Part shown: positions 8,310 through 17,411 of the stretch, piece by piece
Position numbering within the stretch: the stretch's first letter is position 1
Layout of the letters: the number at the start of each line of letters is the position of its first letter
NCBI RefSeq assembly: GCF_900187375.1
Contig: NZ_FYEW01000001.1
Span: 2,666,001 to 2,730,000, forward strand
Reading direction: 5' to 3'
DNA: 64,000 nt
Source: Hymenobacter gelipurpurascens
GTDB lineage: Bacteria > Bacteroidota > Bacteroidia > Cytophagales > Hymenobacteraceae
The notes under the pieces: generated by a model
Told to the model about the DNA's origin: nothing
The model's input: only the letters and a program-made list of their open reading frames with translations
Database searches by the model: none
Program-made: the position numbers and the translations under genes

Positions 8310-10676
8310 ATGTTGAAACCTACTCTGCTGGCCGCTGGGCTGGTGGCTTTGCTGGCCGCTCCGGCGCTGGCACAGAACACCAATTCCGGCACCGACAAAT
8401 TTGCCCAGCTCGGCCAGGAGCTGCCCACGCCCAACACGTACCGCACCGCCTCAGGCGCGCCGGGCCGCGACTACTGGCAGCAACGCGCCGACTACAATAT
8501 CAAAGTGACGCTTAATGATGCCGACCAGAGCATCAGCGGCACCGAGGATATTACCTACACCAACCTCTCGCCCGACAAGCTCACGTATCTGTGGCTGCAG
8601 CTCGACGCCAACATCTACGACCCCAAGTCGATGACGGCGTCCACGCAAACGGCCGAGCTGAAGGATAAGATGTCGTTTCAGACGCTGGAGTACCTGGAGC
8701 GCACCAGCTTCGACGGCTCGTTCAAGATCGACGACATCCGGATGAAGGGCGGCAACAAGCAGCTTGCCCACACCATCAACTACACCATGATGCGCGTGGA
8801 CCTGCCCCAGACGCTGGCCCCCAAGCAGTCCGTTACGTTCACGGTGAAGTGGCACTACACCGTTAATGACCAGAAGAAGACGGGTGGCCGCTCTGGCTAC
8901 GAGTACTTCGAGCAGGACAAGAACTACCTCTACGAAATTGCCCAGTTCTACCCCCGCATGGCCGTCTACGACGACGTGAACGGGTGGCAGCACAAGCAGT
9001 TCCTAGGCCAGGGTGAATTCACGCTGCCCTTCGGCGACTACAAAGTGGCCATTACGGCTCCCGCCGACCACGTAGTAGGCGCCACCGGTACCCTGCAGAA
9101 CCCCGACCAGGTGCTGACCTCTACGCAGCGCAAGCGCTTCGATCAGGCCAAAGCTTCCTCGAAGCCTGTGGTGATTGTGACCCAGGACGAGGCTACGAAA
9201 GCCGAGCAAGGCCGCGCTAAGGGCACCAAAACGTGGGTGTACGACGCCAAAAACGTGCGTGACTTCGCTTGGGCTTCTTCGCGGAAGTTCATCTGGGATG
9301 CTATGGGCTTGAAAGTGGAAGGCAAGCCCGTCGTGGCTATGTCGTACTACCCGAAAGAGGCTAACCCGCTGTGGGGCCAGTACTCTACGCAGGCCGTGGC
9401 GCACACCGTTAAGACCTACTCCAAGTTCACTATTCCGTATGAGTATCCGGTGGCTATTTCCGTGCACGGCCCCATTGGCGGCATGGAGTACCCGATGCTT
9501 TGCTTCAACGGCTACCGCCCCGAGGCTGACGGCACCTACTCTTCGGCCACGAAGTATGGCTTGATTTCGGTGGTTATCCACGAGGTAGGCCACAACTTCT
9601 TCCCGATGATTGTGAACTCCGATGAGCGCCAGTGGACCTGGATGGACGAAGGCCTGAACACGTTCATGCAGTACCTCACGGAGCAGGAATGGGAGCGTGG
9701 TTATCCATCGCGCCGCGGCGAGCCGGGCCAGATTGTGCCGTACATGGCCATGAACCCGAACCTGCAGAACCCCATCATGACGAACTCGGAAACGGTGCTG
9801 CAGCTGGGCAACAACGCCTACGGCAAGCCCGCCACCGCCCTGAACATCCTCCGCGAGACCGTAATGGGTCGTCAGCTTTTCGACTACGCCTTCAAGACTT
9901 ACGCCCAGCGCTGGGCCTACAAGCACCCCAAGCCCGCCGACTTCTTCCGCACCATGGAAGACGCTTCCGGCGTTGACCTCGACTGGTTCTGGCGCGGCTG
10001 GTTCTACGGAACCGAGCACACTGATATGAGCATCGAGAGCGTGCAGTGGTACAAAGTCGATTCCAAGAACCCTGACATTGAGAATGCCGCCCGTCGCGAG
10101 GAACTGAACGCAGCCCCGAAAAGCCTCTCTCAGCAGCGCAACCTCCAAGACATCAGCAAAACGCTGGTAGACGAGCGCCCTGAGCTGAAGGACTTCTACA
10201 ACAACTACGACCCTTTGGCGGTATCGGAAACCGACAAGGCCCGCTACCAGCAGTACGTATCGAAGCTGAAGCCGGAGCAGCAGGAAATCCTGAAGAAGGG
10301 CCTGAACTTCTACCAGCTCGATCTGAAGAACCTGGGTGGCCTAGTGATGCCCGTCATCATCCAGATGACCTACGCCGACGGCACCAACGAAGTGGTGAAC
10401 ATCCCCGCTGAAATCTGGCGCCGCAACAACGCCGAGGTAACGAAGGTGTTCATCACCGAGAAGCCCGTGGCCTCGTTCACCCTCGACCCCTACCTGCAAA
10501 CCGCCGACACGGACCTCTCGAACAACGGTTTCCCGCGCAAGCTGGCGCCTTCCCGCTTCGAGCTGTTCCAGCAGCAGCAGCAGCAGCCTAACCCCAACCC
10601 AATGCAGCAGCGCAATGTATCGTCGCAGCAGCCCAAGCAAGGTGGTGGCACTACCGGTGCTACGGGTGGCAACTAA
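8310..10676 (+). CDS. Secreted M1-family zinc metallopeptidase
   Basis: 788 residues. The ATG at 8310 gives a clean signal peptide (MLKPTLLAAGLVALLAAPALAQ). Beta-sheet N-terminal domain, then the exopeptidase motif G-G-M-E-Y (like GAMEN) near residue 393, then the zinc motif H424-E-V-G-H428 with the third ligand E447 exactly 19 residues after H428, as in M1 aminopeptidases. After the catalytic domain (to about 580) comes a region of unknown fold, and then a Gln/Asn/Pro-rich, Gly-rich tail (about 755-788) that is probably disordered. It is likely periplasmic or surface-exposed and releases N-terminal residues from peptides. It is a single-gene unit with its own terminator. Confidence 0.9.
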   Translation: MLKPTLLAAGLVALLAAPALAQNTNSGTDKFAQLGQELPTPNTYRTASGAPGRDYWQQRADYNIKVTLNDADQSISGTEDITYTNLSPDKLTYLWLQLDANIYDPKSMTASTQTAELKDKMSFQTLEYLERTSFDGSFKIDDIRMKGGNKQLAHTINYTMMRVDLPQTLAPKQSVTFTVKWHYTVNDQKKTGGRSGYEYFEQDKNYLYEIAQFYPRMAVYDDVNGWQHKQFLGQGEFTLPFGDYKVAITAPADHVVGATGTLQNPDQVLTSTQRKRFDQAKASSKPVVIVTQDEATKAEQGRAKGTKTWVYDAKNVRDFAWASSRKFIWDAMGLKVEGKPVVAMSYYPKEANPLWGQYSTQAVAHTVKTYSKFTIPYEYPVAISVHGPIGGMEYPMLCFNGYRPEADGTYSSATKYGLISVVIHEVGHNFFPMIVNSDERQWTWMDEGLNTFMQYLTEQEWERGYPSRRGEPGQIVPYMAMNPNLQNPIMTNSETVLQLGNNAYGKPATALNILRETVMGRQLFDYAFKTYAQRWAYKHPKPADFFRTMEDASGVDLDWFWRGWFYGTEHTDMSIESVQWYKVDSKNPDIENAARREELNAAPKSLSQQRNLQDISKTLVDERPELKDFYNNYDPLAVSETDKARYQQYVSKLKPEQQEILKKGLNFYQLDLKNLGGLVMPVIIQMTYADGTNEVVNIPAEIWRRNNAEVTKVFITEKPVASFTLDPYLQTADTDLSNNGFPRKLAPSRFELFQQQQQQPNPNPMQQRNVSSQQPKQGGGTTGATGGN

Positions 10677-10696
10677 GCTTCCTTTCGTGTAGATTT

Positions 10697-10730
10697 AAAA
10701 CAGCCGGGCCAGTTGGTCCGGCTGTTTTGG
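10697..10730 (+). terminator. Rho-independent terminator after the M1 peptidase gene
   Basis: Perfect 11-bp stem (AAAACAGCCGG at 10697-10707 with CCGGCTGTTTT at 10718-10728) and a 10-nt loop, 20 bp after the stop codon. The T-rich arm serves as the U tract. Confidence 0.85.
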
Positions 10731-10749
10731 TTTATAATCAGCTGTTTTT

Positions 10750-11181
10750 ATGCGAACAATATTCTTTAACCTCTTGCTTATGCTTTCTTCTTGTTACTCA
10801 TCAGACCAAAAATCGAAGCAGAATATGGATGCTTCTATCACCCAGCGAGGTTCGTTAGTGAAAGTAGAAGTCAAAGCCGTAGACTTTCTCATTACCTCAT
10901 TTAATGCTATCAATTGCCAAAACTTCTCGCAGCAATTTCCAGAAGCTTCAGTATTAGTTATCAATAAGACTTCCGATTTGCTCGCCATAAGTCAGGAGAT
11001 AAACCTTCTCAAATCTGATGCATCCACAACGGCCATGAATACTAGAGCACAAGTCACGCTGCATTATCTTGACGGTCATACATCTACTCTTTGTTTGAGT
11101 AAGTTTGGTATGCAGCAGGATGGTCAGAATGTGACGAACAATACTAAGTTGCGTACACTTCTTGGGCTAACTTTTCCTTAA
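10750..11181 (+). CDS. Putative lipoprotein of unknown function
   Basis: 143 residues. The N-terminus MRTIFFNLLLMLSSC is a lipoprotein signal with the lipid-anchored Cys at 15. The mature part has a region with three Cys in all and no motif I recognise. Base composition is visibly more A+T-rich than the neighbouring genes, and codon choice is less biased toward G/C in third positions, which may mean recent acquisition or low expression. It is followed 30 bp later by the PH-domain gene. Confidence 0.6.
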   Translation: MRTIFFNLLLMLSSCYSSDQKSKQNMDASITQRGSLVKVEVKAVDFLITSFNAINCQNFSQQFPEASVLVINKTSDLLAISQEINLLKSDASTTAMNTRAQVTLHYLDGHTSTLCLSKFGMQQDGQNVTNNTKLRTLLGLTFP

Positions 11182-11211
11182 TAACTCCACCCACCTCACT
11201 TTTATCATCTC

Positions 11212-11586
11212 ATGGGACTTCTCGATGCCATCCTCGGTAATGCGTCTGAAACCGACGCGCAGGAAATTCAACTGGAGCTAAGCCAGCTGCTGGCCCCCGG
11301 CGAAGAGGTGCGCAACGCCTACGCTGTCATCCGCGACTTACTGGTATTCACCACCAAGCGCCTGATTCTGGTAGACAAGCAGGGTGTAACGGGCAAGAAG
11401 CGGGAGTACCTGAGCCTGCCTTACCGCAGCATCGAGCGGTTTTCTATGGAGACTACCGGCCATTTTGATATGGATGCGGAGCTGAAAATCTGGGTGCGCG
11501 GACAGACGGAGCCCATCAGCAAGACCTTCCGCAACGATAAGAACATCCACGATGTGTACCGCGCCCTGAGCGAGTTTGCGCTGTAA
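11212..11586 (+). CDS. Bacterial PH-domain protein (bPH_1/YvbH-like)
   Basis: 124 residues making one pleckstrin-homology-like domain of the bPH_1 type. Visible family features are MGLLDAILGNASE at the N-terminus, the VIRDLLVFTTKRLILVDKQG beta hairpin (about 43-62), GKKREYLSLPYRSIERFS, and DMDAELKIWVRG with the final helix NIHDVYRALSEF. There is no signal peptide or membrane segment, so it is cytoplasmic. The function of the family is not established; PH folds often bind lipid or protein partners. It stands in a run of small plus-strand genes with 30-70 bp gaps. Confidence 0.8.
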   Translation: MGLLDAILGNASETDAQEIQLELSQLLAPGEEVRNAYAVIRDLLVFTTKRLILVDKQGVTGKKREYLSLPYRSIERFSMETTGHFDMDAELKIWVRGQTEPISKTFRNDKNIHDVYRALSEFAL

Positions 11587-11656
11587 CGGGAGTGGCCTAC
11601 GTGCAACCTCAGCGCGCTTCCGTGGCTCCTGAGGCTATACTGAACCCCACCGAACT

Positions 11657-12028
11657 ATGCGCCCTCTCTACTCTCTACTTCTCGTAGGCCTATCTGTAGC
11701 AGCTGCTTCACTGAGCGGTTGTCAGAAAGAAGATTCCTCCCTTCCGCTGAACTCCGTGAAGGGCTTAGTGATAGGCACAAGCTGCAACGGCACGCTCATT
11801 CAACTGCCAGATGGCCCCAACGTTGGCCGGACGATCAACTACAACAACAAGGAATATCCCAACGTCTTTGGCACCTATTCCACCCTATCGAACACCCCAT
11901 TGCAACCGGGCCAGACGATAACCTTCAGCCTCCGCAAGGCGAGTAAAGTAGAGTCGGAATCTCGCATCTGCTTAGCTATCTACAGCACGTATGATGTGCC
12001 CCAGCTGGTGATTGAGCCACCAAAATAG
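11657..12028 (+). CDS. Putative lipoprotein of unknown function
   Basis: 123 residues. A signal peptide with lipobox LSGC places the lipidated Cys at 22. The mature part is about 100 residues and includes two further Cys (in GTSCNGTLIQL and SRICLAIYS) that could form a disulfide. The end of the gene runs into a 22-bp perfect hairpin that closes the unit. I do not recognise a family. Confidence 0.65.
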   Translation: MRPLYSLLLVGLSVAAASLSGCQKEDSSLPLNSVKGLVIGTSCNGTLIQLPDGPNVGRTINYNNKEYPNVFGTYSTLSNTPLQPGQTITFSLRKASKVESESRICLAIYSTYDVPQLVIEPPK

Positions 12029-12050
12029 TGACTGGCCTAGGCCAGTAAGC

Positions 12051-12098
12051 TGACACAAAAAAGCCCCTTGCAATTATGCAAGGGGCTTTTTTGTGTCA
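12051..12098. terminator. Strong bidirectional terminator between convergent genes
   Basis: Perfect 22-bp inverted repeat (12051-12072 with 12077-12098) and a 4-nt loop. A run of A on the left arm and T on the right arm allow it to stop transcription from both the lipoprotein gene and the S9 peptidase gene. Confidence 0.9.
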
Positions 12099-12112
12099 GT
12101 ATTCGTTTGTCT

Positions 12113-12134
12113 GTCATGCTTAATCAGGCATGAC
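12113..12134. repeat. Short inverted repeat with GTCATGC/GCATGAC ends
   Basis: GTCATGC at 12113-12119 pairs with GCATGAC at 12128-12134. The same end sequence occurs in the longer palindromic elements at 19902-19991 and 53147-53281, so this may be a minimal or decayed copy. Confidence 0.4.
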
Positions 12135-12166
12135 CACCTTTTAGTTTCGTTTTCAAGTTTCCTGGT

Positions 12167-14215
12167 CTACTGGCCGCCGGCGGTAGTGGTGCCGGCTTTC
12201 AGATATTTGTCGTACCAGGCCAGGTACCGGTCGTAGCGGTCCTTCACGTAGCTGGGCTTGTTGATGCCGTGGAACTGGCCGGGGTAGATGATGAGCTGGG
12301 TGGGCACTTTCAGGCTCTGCAGGGCCTGATACATCTGCTCGGTGTTCAGCAGGGGTACGTTAAAGTCCTTCTCGCCGCACAGGAAGAGCGTGGGGGTGCT
12401 GATCTGGCCGGCGTGGAAGAAGGGGTACGAAATGCGCATCCATACATCGGTGTGCTCCCAGGGAGTGCCCAGCTCGGTTTCGTAGTCGCGGATGTATTGG
12501 TCGGTGCCGTAGCCAGCAAATACGTTGGCGATGCCGGCGCCGCTGGTGGCGGCTTTAAAGCGCTTGTCGCGGGCAATAAGGTGGTCGGTAAGGATACCAC
12601 CGTAGCTCCAGCCGCCTACTCCCAGGCGGGCGGGGTCAGCAATGCCTTGCTGCACGGCGTAATCTACCACCGACAGCGCATCTTCGGAGTCCTTATTGCC
12701 CCAGTCGGCGTAGATGGCGCGGCAATACTCCAGGCCGCGCCCCGAGCTACCGCGCGGGTTGCTGGCCACTACAGCGTAGCCGTGAGCCGCCAGAATCTGC
12801 CACTCCGGCGAGAAGCTGTACGCGAACTGCGATACCGGACCACCATGAATGCGGAGCACCGTGGGGTACTTCTGGCCCGCTTGGTAGCCGACAGGCTTCA
12901 CCAGGAAACCACTCACCAGCGTACCGTCCTTGCTCTTGCCCTGAATAGGATCCGTGGCGCCGAGCTGCACGGTTTTCAGCCACGCATCATTCTGCTTGGA
13001 AATGGGGCGCAGGGCTTTCTTTTCGAAAGCAAACACCTCATCGGGCAATTGTGGCTCGCTGTTTACTACCACTATCTGGCCTTTGGGGCCGACTTCAAAC
13101 TCCGTGATTTCGCGCTTGCCATCCAGCACGCGCTCCACTTTACCACCGTTGGCCGGCACGCGGGCCAGCACTTGGGCGCGGTCGTCTTCGAGCAGGAAAT
13201 ACAGGCTCTTGCCATCCTTCGACCACTGGGGCTTGAGCGTATTGCGGTCTAGGCCACTGGTGAGCAGCTTGGGTGTGCCACCGGCGGCCGGAATTACGGC
13301 CAGCTGGTGCAGGCCATACACGAGCTGATCTTTCGGGCCACCTTCCACGAAGGCAATCTGCTTGCCATCGGGGCTCCAGGCGGGGCGGCCGCTCCAGTTG
13401 CTGGGGGCGCTGTCGGCTACATCGCTAGTGGTGAGCTGGCGCGGCTGGGCGCCGGGCGTAGCATCAATGGCGTAGAGGTCGAAGTTGTCGTGGCGGTCGG
13501 GGTCGTCGCCGCGCTTGCTCACGAATACCAGCTGCTTGCCATCGGGGCTCCAGGCCGGCGAGTACTCGTCATAAATGCCTGAAGTGAGCTTGGACAGCTT
13601 GCGCGCCGCCACATCAAACACGTACAGGTGCTGGCGCTGCTTGTTGAGGTAGCCATCCACATCCTGCTTGAACTGAAACCGATCCACGACAATAACGGGC
13701 GGCGTTTTCTTCTTGGCCTTCTGCACCACCGTCAGCGAATCGGGGTCGGCGTCGCGGATGATGAGGGCCAAGCGCTTGCCATCAGGTGCCCACACGTAGT
13801 CGGATACGCTGCCTTTGAGCTTGGTTACCTTCTCGGCCTCGCCGCCGTTGCGGTTCAGCAGCCAGAGCTGGCTGTGGCCATCTTCCCCCTCGCCCCGGCT
13901 GGATAGAAAGCTCAGGTAGAGCCCATCGGGCGAGAAGCGTGGGGCCGTTTCATTGTCGGGGCTGGTGGTTACGCGCAGGTTTTGCGTGCCATTGTAACGG
14001 GCCATCCACACGTCGGCGTTGCCTTTGTCGGCGGCGGTATCGGCCTGGCTCACCACGTAGGTCACCCACTGGCCATCGGGCGAGAAGTGGGCGTCGCGCA
14101 CGTCGCGCAGTTGTTGCAGGTCGCGGGCCGTGAGCGGGTGCGGGGCCGGCGAGGTAGTCTGCGCGGCCACCCCGAAGGGCAGCAGCAAGCCCAGTATGGG
14201 TAGTAGATTTTTCAT
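12167..14215 (-). CDS. Secreted S9-family serine peptidase (prolyl oligopeptidase / acyl-aminoacyl peptidase type)
   Basis: 682 residues with a signal peptide at about 1-18 (MKNLLPILGLLLPFGVAA). Residues ~40-390 are a beta-propeller with repeated TolB/WD40-like blades, each with a SPDGK/WSPDG motif. Residues ~420-680 are the alpha/beta-hydrolase domain with the nucleophile S537 in GGWSYGG, D617 in GEKDFNVP, H649 in GQFHGI, and the oxyanion-type motif RIHGGP near 455. The expected product is a periplasmic peptidase acting on short peptides. It is a single gene ending at the bidirectional terminator and divergent from ureD. Confidence 0.92.
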   Translation of the reverse strand: MKNLLPILGLLLPFGVAAQTTSPAPHPLTARDLQQLRDVRDAHFSPDGQWVTYVVSQADTAADKGNADVWMARYNGTQNLRVTTSPDNETAPRFSPDGLYLSFLSSRGEGEDGHSQLWLLNRNGGEAEKVTKLKGSVSDYVWAPDGKRLALIIRDADPDSLTVVQKAKKKTPPVIVVDRFQFKQDVDGYLNKQRQHLYVFDVAARKLSKLTSGIYDEYSPAWSPDGKQLVFVSKRGDDPDRHDNFDLYAIDATPGAQPRQLTTSDVADSAPSNWSGRPAWSPDGKQIAFVEGGPKDQLVYGLHQLAVIPAAGGTPKLLTSGLDRNTLKPQWSKDGKSLYFLLEDDRAQVLARVPANGGKVERVLDGKREITEFEVGPKGQIVVVNSEPQLPDEVFAFEKKALRPISKQNDAWLKTVQLGATDPIQGKSKDGTLVSGFLVKPVGYQAGQKYPTVLRIHGGPVSQFAYSFSPEWQILAAHGYAVVASNPRGSSGRGLEYCRAIYADWGNKDSEDALSVVDYAVQQGIADPARLGVGGWSYGGILTDHLIARDKRFKAATSGAGIANVFAGYGTDQYIRDYETELGTPWEHTDVWMRISYPFFHAGQISTPTLFLCGEKDFNVPLLNTEQMYQALQSLKVPTQLIIYPGQFHGINKPSYVKDRYDRYLAWYDKYLKAGTTTAGGQ

Positions 14216-14445
14216 ATGCTGAGGGAAGTGAATGCGAAAGACTGGCCTAGGGCCGGCAGGTTGCGTTTTAGCGTAGATACAAACCTCAAGATAAGCCCGA
14301 ACTTTGAGGGTTGCGCAATAGAAAATTATGCCCCGCCCGCCTGTTTACTCTCAATGGTTGTGCTTAGCGCCGCATATTTGTGCTATCTCGCGGGGTTTCG
14401 CGTTCCGCTAAGCCCAGGCCACTCTCCCTTTCCACCTTGCCTCTT

Positions 14446-15303
14446 ATGCCTGCACCTGCCGATTGGAGTGAAATTGCCGTGGCGCAGGTCCGGGGCCAGT
14501 CGGTGCTGGTGGCGAGCCGCAATGTGCAGCCGCTGAAAATTCTGAACCCGCGGGCACCGGGCGGTGGCTGCCACGTGGTGCTTTCCAGCTACGGGGGCGG
14601 CATGGTGGCGGGCGATACTATCCGGATTCACCTCACGGCTCACGCCGAGACGCGGCTCCTGCTAGGAACCCAGGCGAATACCAAAATTTTCCGCTCCATG
14701 GATGGCAAAGTGGCGGAGCAAACCGTGGAAGGCACGCTGGAAAGTGGCGCGCTGGCCGCCGTGCTGCCCGACCCCGTGGTGCTGCAGGAAAACAGCCGCT
14801 ACCGCCAGCGCCAGCATTGGCACTTAGCCTCTGGTGCCGTGCTGCTGCTGGCCGACTGGCTTCACTCGGGCCGCATGGACAACGGCGAGCAGTTTGCCTT
14901 CACTTCTTTTGATTCAGAGCTGCGCATTACGGTAGCTGGCCGCCTCACAGTCCTGGACCGGTTTGCCTTCCGGCCCGAAGAGCACATTGCCACCTCGCCT
15001 GCCAACTTCGACCGGTACCAGACCACGCTTTCCGTGTACCTCGTAGGCCACCCCGATGACGCGCGTTTCCTAGCCTTGGCCCGTACGCTGGAGCAGCTGC
15101 AAACCATCAGCCGCGCCGCTCTGCCCGATGATTTATCGAAGCAGGAATTTGTGGTGGCCGTTACGCCTTCGCGGCCCGGCGTATATCTGCTGCGGGCGCT
15201 GGGCACCAGCCGGCAGGCGCTGCAGCCGCTCTACGAGGCGCTAGGCCAGTCTCTGGAACAAACCGAGCTGCTAGGCCACCACCCTGGGCGGCGCAAGTAT
15301 TAG
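14446..15303 (+). CDS. ureD: Urease accessory protein UreD (UreH)
   Basis: 285 residues from the ATG at 14446; the in-frame start at 14380 would add an unusual Pro/Ser-rich extension. Family features include the N-terminal LKILNPRAPGGGCHVVLSSY, GGGMVAGDTIRI, and the TQANTKIFRS segment (near 80), followed by the GAVLLLADWLHSGRMDNGE region. UreD is the scaffold that binds the urease apoprotein and recruits UreF and UreG for nickel insertion. It is on the plus strand, separated from the minus-strand ureG-F-C-AB genes by the membrane acyltransferase gene, so it has its own promoter. Confidence 0.93.
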   Translation: MPAPADWSEIAVAQVRGQSVLVASRNVQPLKILNPRAPGGGCHVVLSSYGGGMVAGDTIRIHLTAHAETRLLLGTQANTKIFRSMDGKVAEQTVEGTLESGALAAVLPDPVVLQENSRYRQRQHWHLASGAVLLLADWLHSGRMDNGEQFAFTSFDSELRITVAGRLTVLDRFAFRPEEHIATSPANFDRYQTTLSVYLVGHPDDARFLALARTLEQLQTISRAALPDDLSKQEFVVAVTPSRPGVYLLRALGTSRQALQPLYEALGQSLEQTELLGHHPGRRKY

Positions 15304-15418
15304 CGGCAACCGGAGCCGTAATATCTTGCGGCTTGCCCTCAAATGCCCGACCTGGAACGAAATCCTCGTTCAGCTTTTCCCTTGTTATCCTTATCCTCAT
15401 CATTATAACCCTCATTCT

Positions 15419-16588
15419 ATGCTGATTAAGAACCCCTCCGCTACCGCACCACCCGAAACCCACCGAGTGGCTAGCCGGCTGGTTTCGCTGGATGTGTTTC
15501 GGGGGCTGACTATCGTGCTTATGCTGCTGGTGAACAGCCCCGGCGACTGGCACTTCTACTACTCCCCTATCACGCACGCCGACTGGAACGGCTTCCATCT
15601 GGCCGACCTCGTATTTCCCGCTTTCGTGTTCATCATGGGCGTGGCGCTCGTGTATGGGCTGGCAACCGTTCGAGAAACTCCTGATCTACACGCTAAAACG
15701 TTACGCCGCGTGGCGCGCCGTGTCCTCGTGATGGTGGTGCTGGGGCTGCTGATCGGGCTGCTGCCGAACTTCTACTTTACCTCGTTTCGAATTTTGGGCG
15801 TGCTGCAACGGCTGGCTTTGGTGTACGGCCTCAGTGCCCTCTGCTTTTTGAAGATGAGCTGGCGCCAGCAAGCCTGGCTGACGGTGGCCCTGCTGGTGGC
15901 CTACGCGGTGCTGTTGCAGCTGGTGCCGGTGCCGGGCCTGGGCTACGCCAGCCTGGAGAAATCAACGAACCTAGGCGCCTGGCTCGACCGTCTGCTCATC
16001 GGCAAGGAGCATCTGTATACTAATGAAGAAGGTTGGGATGCGGAGTCGTTGCTGGGCACGCTTCCTGCCTTGGCCAGCGGTCTGTTGGGCGTGCTCGCGG
16101 GCCAGTGGCTGCGCGCTACCGGTCCCGATGCGCCTACCAAAACTGCCTGGCTTTTTGTGGTGAGCAGCGGCACGCTGGTGCTGGGCCTGATCTGGAATGG
16201 CTGGTTCCCGATCAACAAAGCCCTATGGAGCAGCTCCTTTGTGCTCTACGCCGGCGGCTTATCGGGCCTGATGCTGGCGGCGCTGTATTTCGTGCTCGAT
16301 GTGCAGCAGTGGCGCCCCCGTGGCCTGTGGCTGCTGCTGGCTTGCGGGAGCAACACGCTCGTCGTGTTTTTCGGGGCGGAAGCAATAGAGCGCATCCTCA
16401 CGCGGCTTAAGCTCCGCCACCCCGATGGCTCCGTCTTCTACCCCCGCGACTGGCTCTATGACACACTCTGCCGCCCGTATTTTGCCAATCCTTACCACGC
16501 CTCCCTCACTTGGGCCATCGTGTACACCTGCTTGTGGATAGGCCTACTAGCCTTCTTGTACCGCCGCCGAATCTTCATCACGGCCTAA
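15419..16588 (+). CDS. NagX/HGSNAT-like membrane acyltransferase (DUF5009/DUF1624 family)
   Basis: 390 residues from the ATG at 15419. About ten hydrophobic segments. The N-terminus carries the family signature R-L-V-S-L-D-V-F-R-G-L-T followed by VLMLLVNSPGDW, then FPAFVFIMGVAL and ILGVLQRLALVYG. These occur in the bacterial relatives of heparan-alpha-glucosaminide N-acetyltransferase (NagX), which may acetylate glucosamine at the membrane. It is 115 bp after ureD on the same strand, but nothing links it to urease. The substrate is not known. Confidence 0.8.
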   Translation: MLIKNPSATAPPETHRVASRLVSLDVFRGLTIVLMLLVNSPGDWHFYYSPITHADWNGFHLADLVFPAFVFIMGVALVYGLATVRETPDLHAKTLRRVARRVLVMVVLGLLIGLLPNFYFTSFRILGVLQRLALVYGLSALCFLKMSWRQQAWLTVALLVAYAVLLQLVPVPGLGYASLEKSTNLGAWLDRLLIGKEHLYTNEEGWDAESLLGTLPALASGLLGVLAGQWLRATGPDAPTKTAWLFVVSSGTLVLGLIWNGWFPINKALWSSSFVLYAGGLSGLMLAALYFVLDVQQWRPRGLWLLLACGSNTLVVFFGAEAIERILTRLKLRHPDGSVFYPRDWLYDTLCRPYFANPYHASLTWAIVYTCLWIGLLAFLYRRRIFITA

Positions 16589-16652
16589 TCCTAGCCGCTG
16601 CTACAAGTGGCCTATGCTGCTGTAGGCCACTTGTCGCCATACACGTTTCAGC

Positions 16653-17405
16653 TTACCGCCGATCTTCCCGCACGGCTTCCAATGCACGCGCTTTGGCGGC
16701 ATGAATGTGGCCTATAATTTCCTCCAGACCCACGCCGTGCAGGGCGCGGGCGAACAGAAACGGACCTTCGCCGCGCATCTTACGGGCATCATGGTCCATT
16801 ACGCCCAGGTCGGCGCGCACGAGCTCGGCCAGGTCGGTTTTGTTGATGACAAGCAGGTCAGATTGGGTGATGCCGGGGCCGCCTTTGCGCGGAATTTTGT
16901 CGCCGCCCGACACATCGATGACATAGATCGAATAATCGACCAGCTCGCGGCTGAAGTGTGCCGCGAGGTTGTCGCCGCCGCTTTCCACGAATAGGTAGTC
17001 GAGCTTGTATTCAAAGCGCGTCATCAGGCCTTCCAGCGCATCCATGTTCAGGGAAATATCCTCCCGAATGGCGGCGTGCGGGCAACCGCCGGTTTCTACG
17101 CCCACAATCCGGTCTTCGCTCAGGGCGCTGTGCCGGATCAGAAACTCGGCGTCTTCGCTGGTAAAGATGTCGTTGGTGACCACGCCCAGTTCAAACTCGT
17201 GGCGCAGCCGCTCGCACAAGGCTTTGAGAAGGGCAGTTTTGCCCGTGCCCACCGGACCGCCAATGCCTACCGTGAAGGCGCGCTTGCGGAAGTTGCGGTA
17301 GGGCGGCAGCCGCCGGGTTTCGCGCTGCGCAAAGTCGCCCGGCGACTCGTACGCTTCGTGCGCATGTCCGTGCAACAGGAGCGCCAGCTTATCAATAAAG
17401 GTCAT
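16653..17405 (-). CDS. ureG: Urease accessory GTPase UreG, with N-terminal extension
   Basis: 250 residues, some 40 longer at the N-terminus than most UreG. The extension has the run HGHAHE near residues 13-18, a possible metal-binding stretch. The GTPase core has the P-loop [15 protein letters not shown] (about 50-64), the nickel motif [14 protein letters not shown] (CPH), the [12 protein letters not shown] switch, and NKTDLA for guanine recognition. UreG delivers nickel to urease using GTP, with UreE normally supplying the metal. No ureE is visible here, so the His-rich N-terminus might help handle nickel (inference). Six bases separate it from ureF. Confidence 0.95.
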   Translation of the reverse strand: MTFIDKLALLLHGHAHEAYESPGDFAQRETRRLPPYRNFRKRAFTVGIGGPVGTGKTALLKALCERLRHEFELGVVTNDIFTSEDAEFLIRHSALSEDRIVGVETGGCPHAAIREDISLNMDALEGLMTRFEYKLDYLFVESGGDNLAAHFSRELVDYSIYVIDVSGGDKIPRKGGPGITQSDLLVINKTDLAELVRADLGVMDHDARKMRGEGPFLFARALHGVGLEEIIGHIHAAKARALEAVREDRR

Positions 17406-17411
17406 AGGAAT

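Noticed and set aside
9003..10148. 381-codon open frame antisense to the M1 peptidase gene
   Set aside because: It mirrors a gene with zinc motif and signal peptide. High-G+C coding DNA gives long antisense frames; its product has no recognisable domain.
10750..11181. Foreign gene island, because of the lower G+C
   Set aside because: Only one small gene; no mobility genes or flanking repeats. Kept as a remark only.
12269..13252. Plus-strand frame opposite the S9 peptidase
   Set aside because: Opposes the beta-propeller and hydrolase gene; its product has no recognisable domain.
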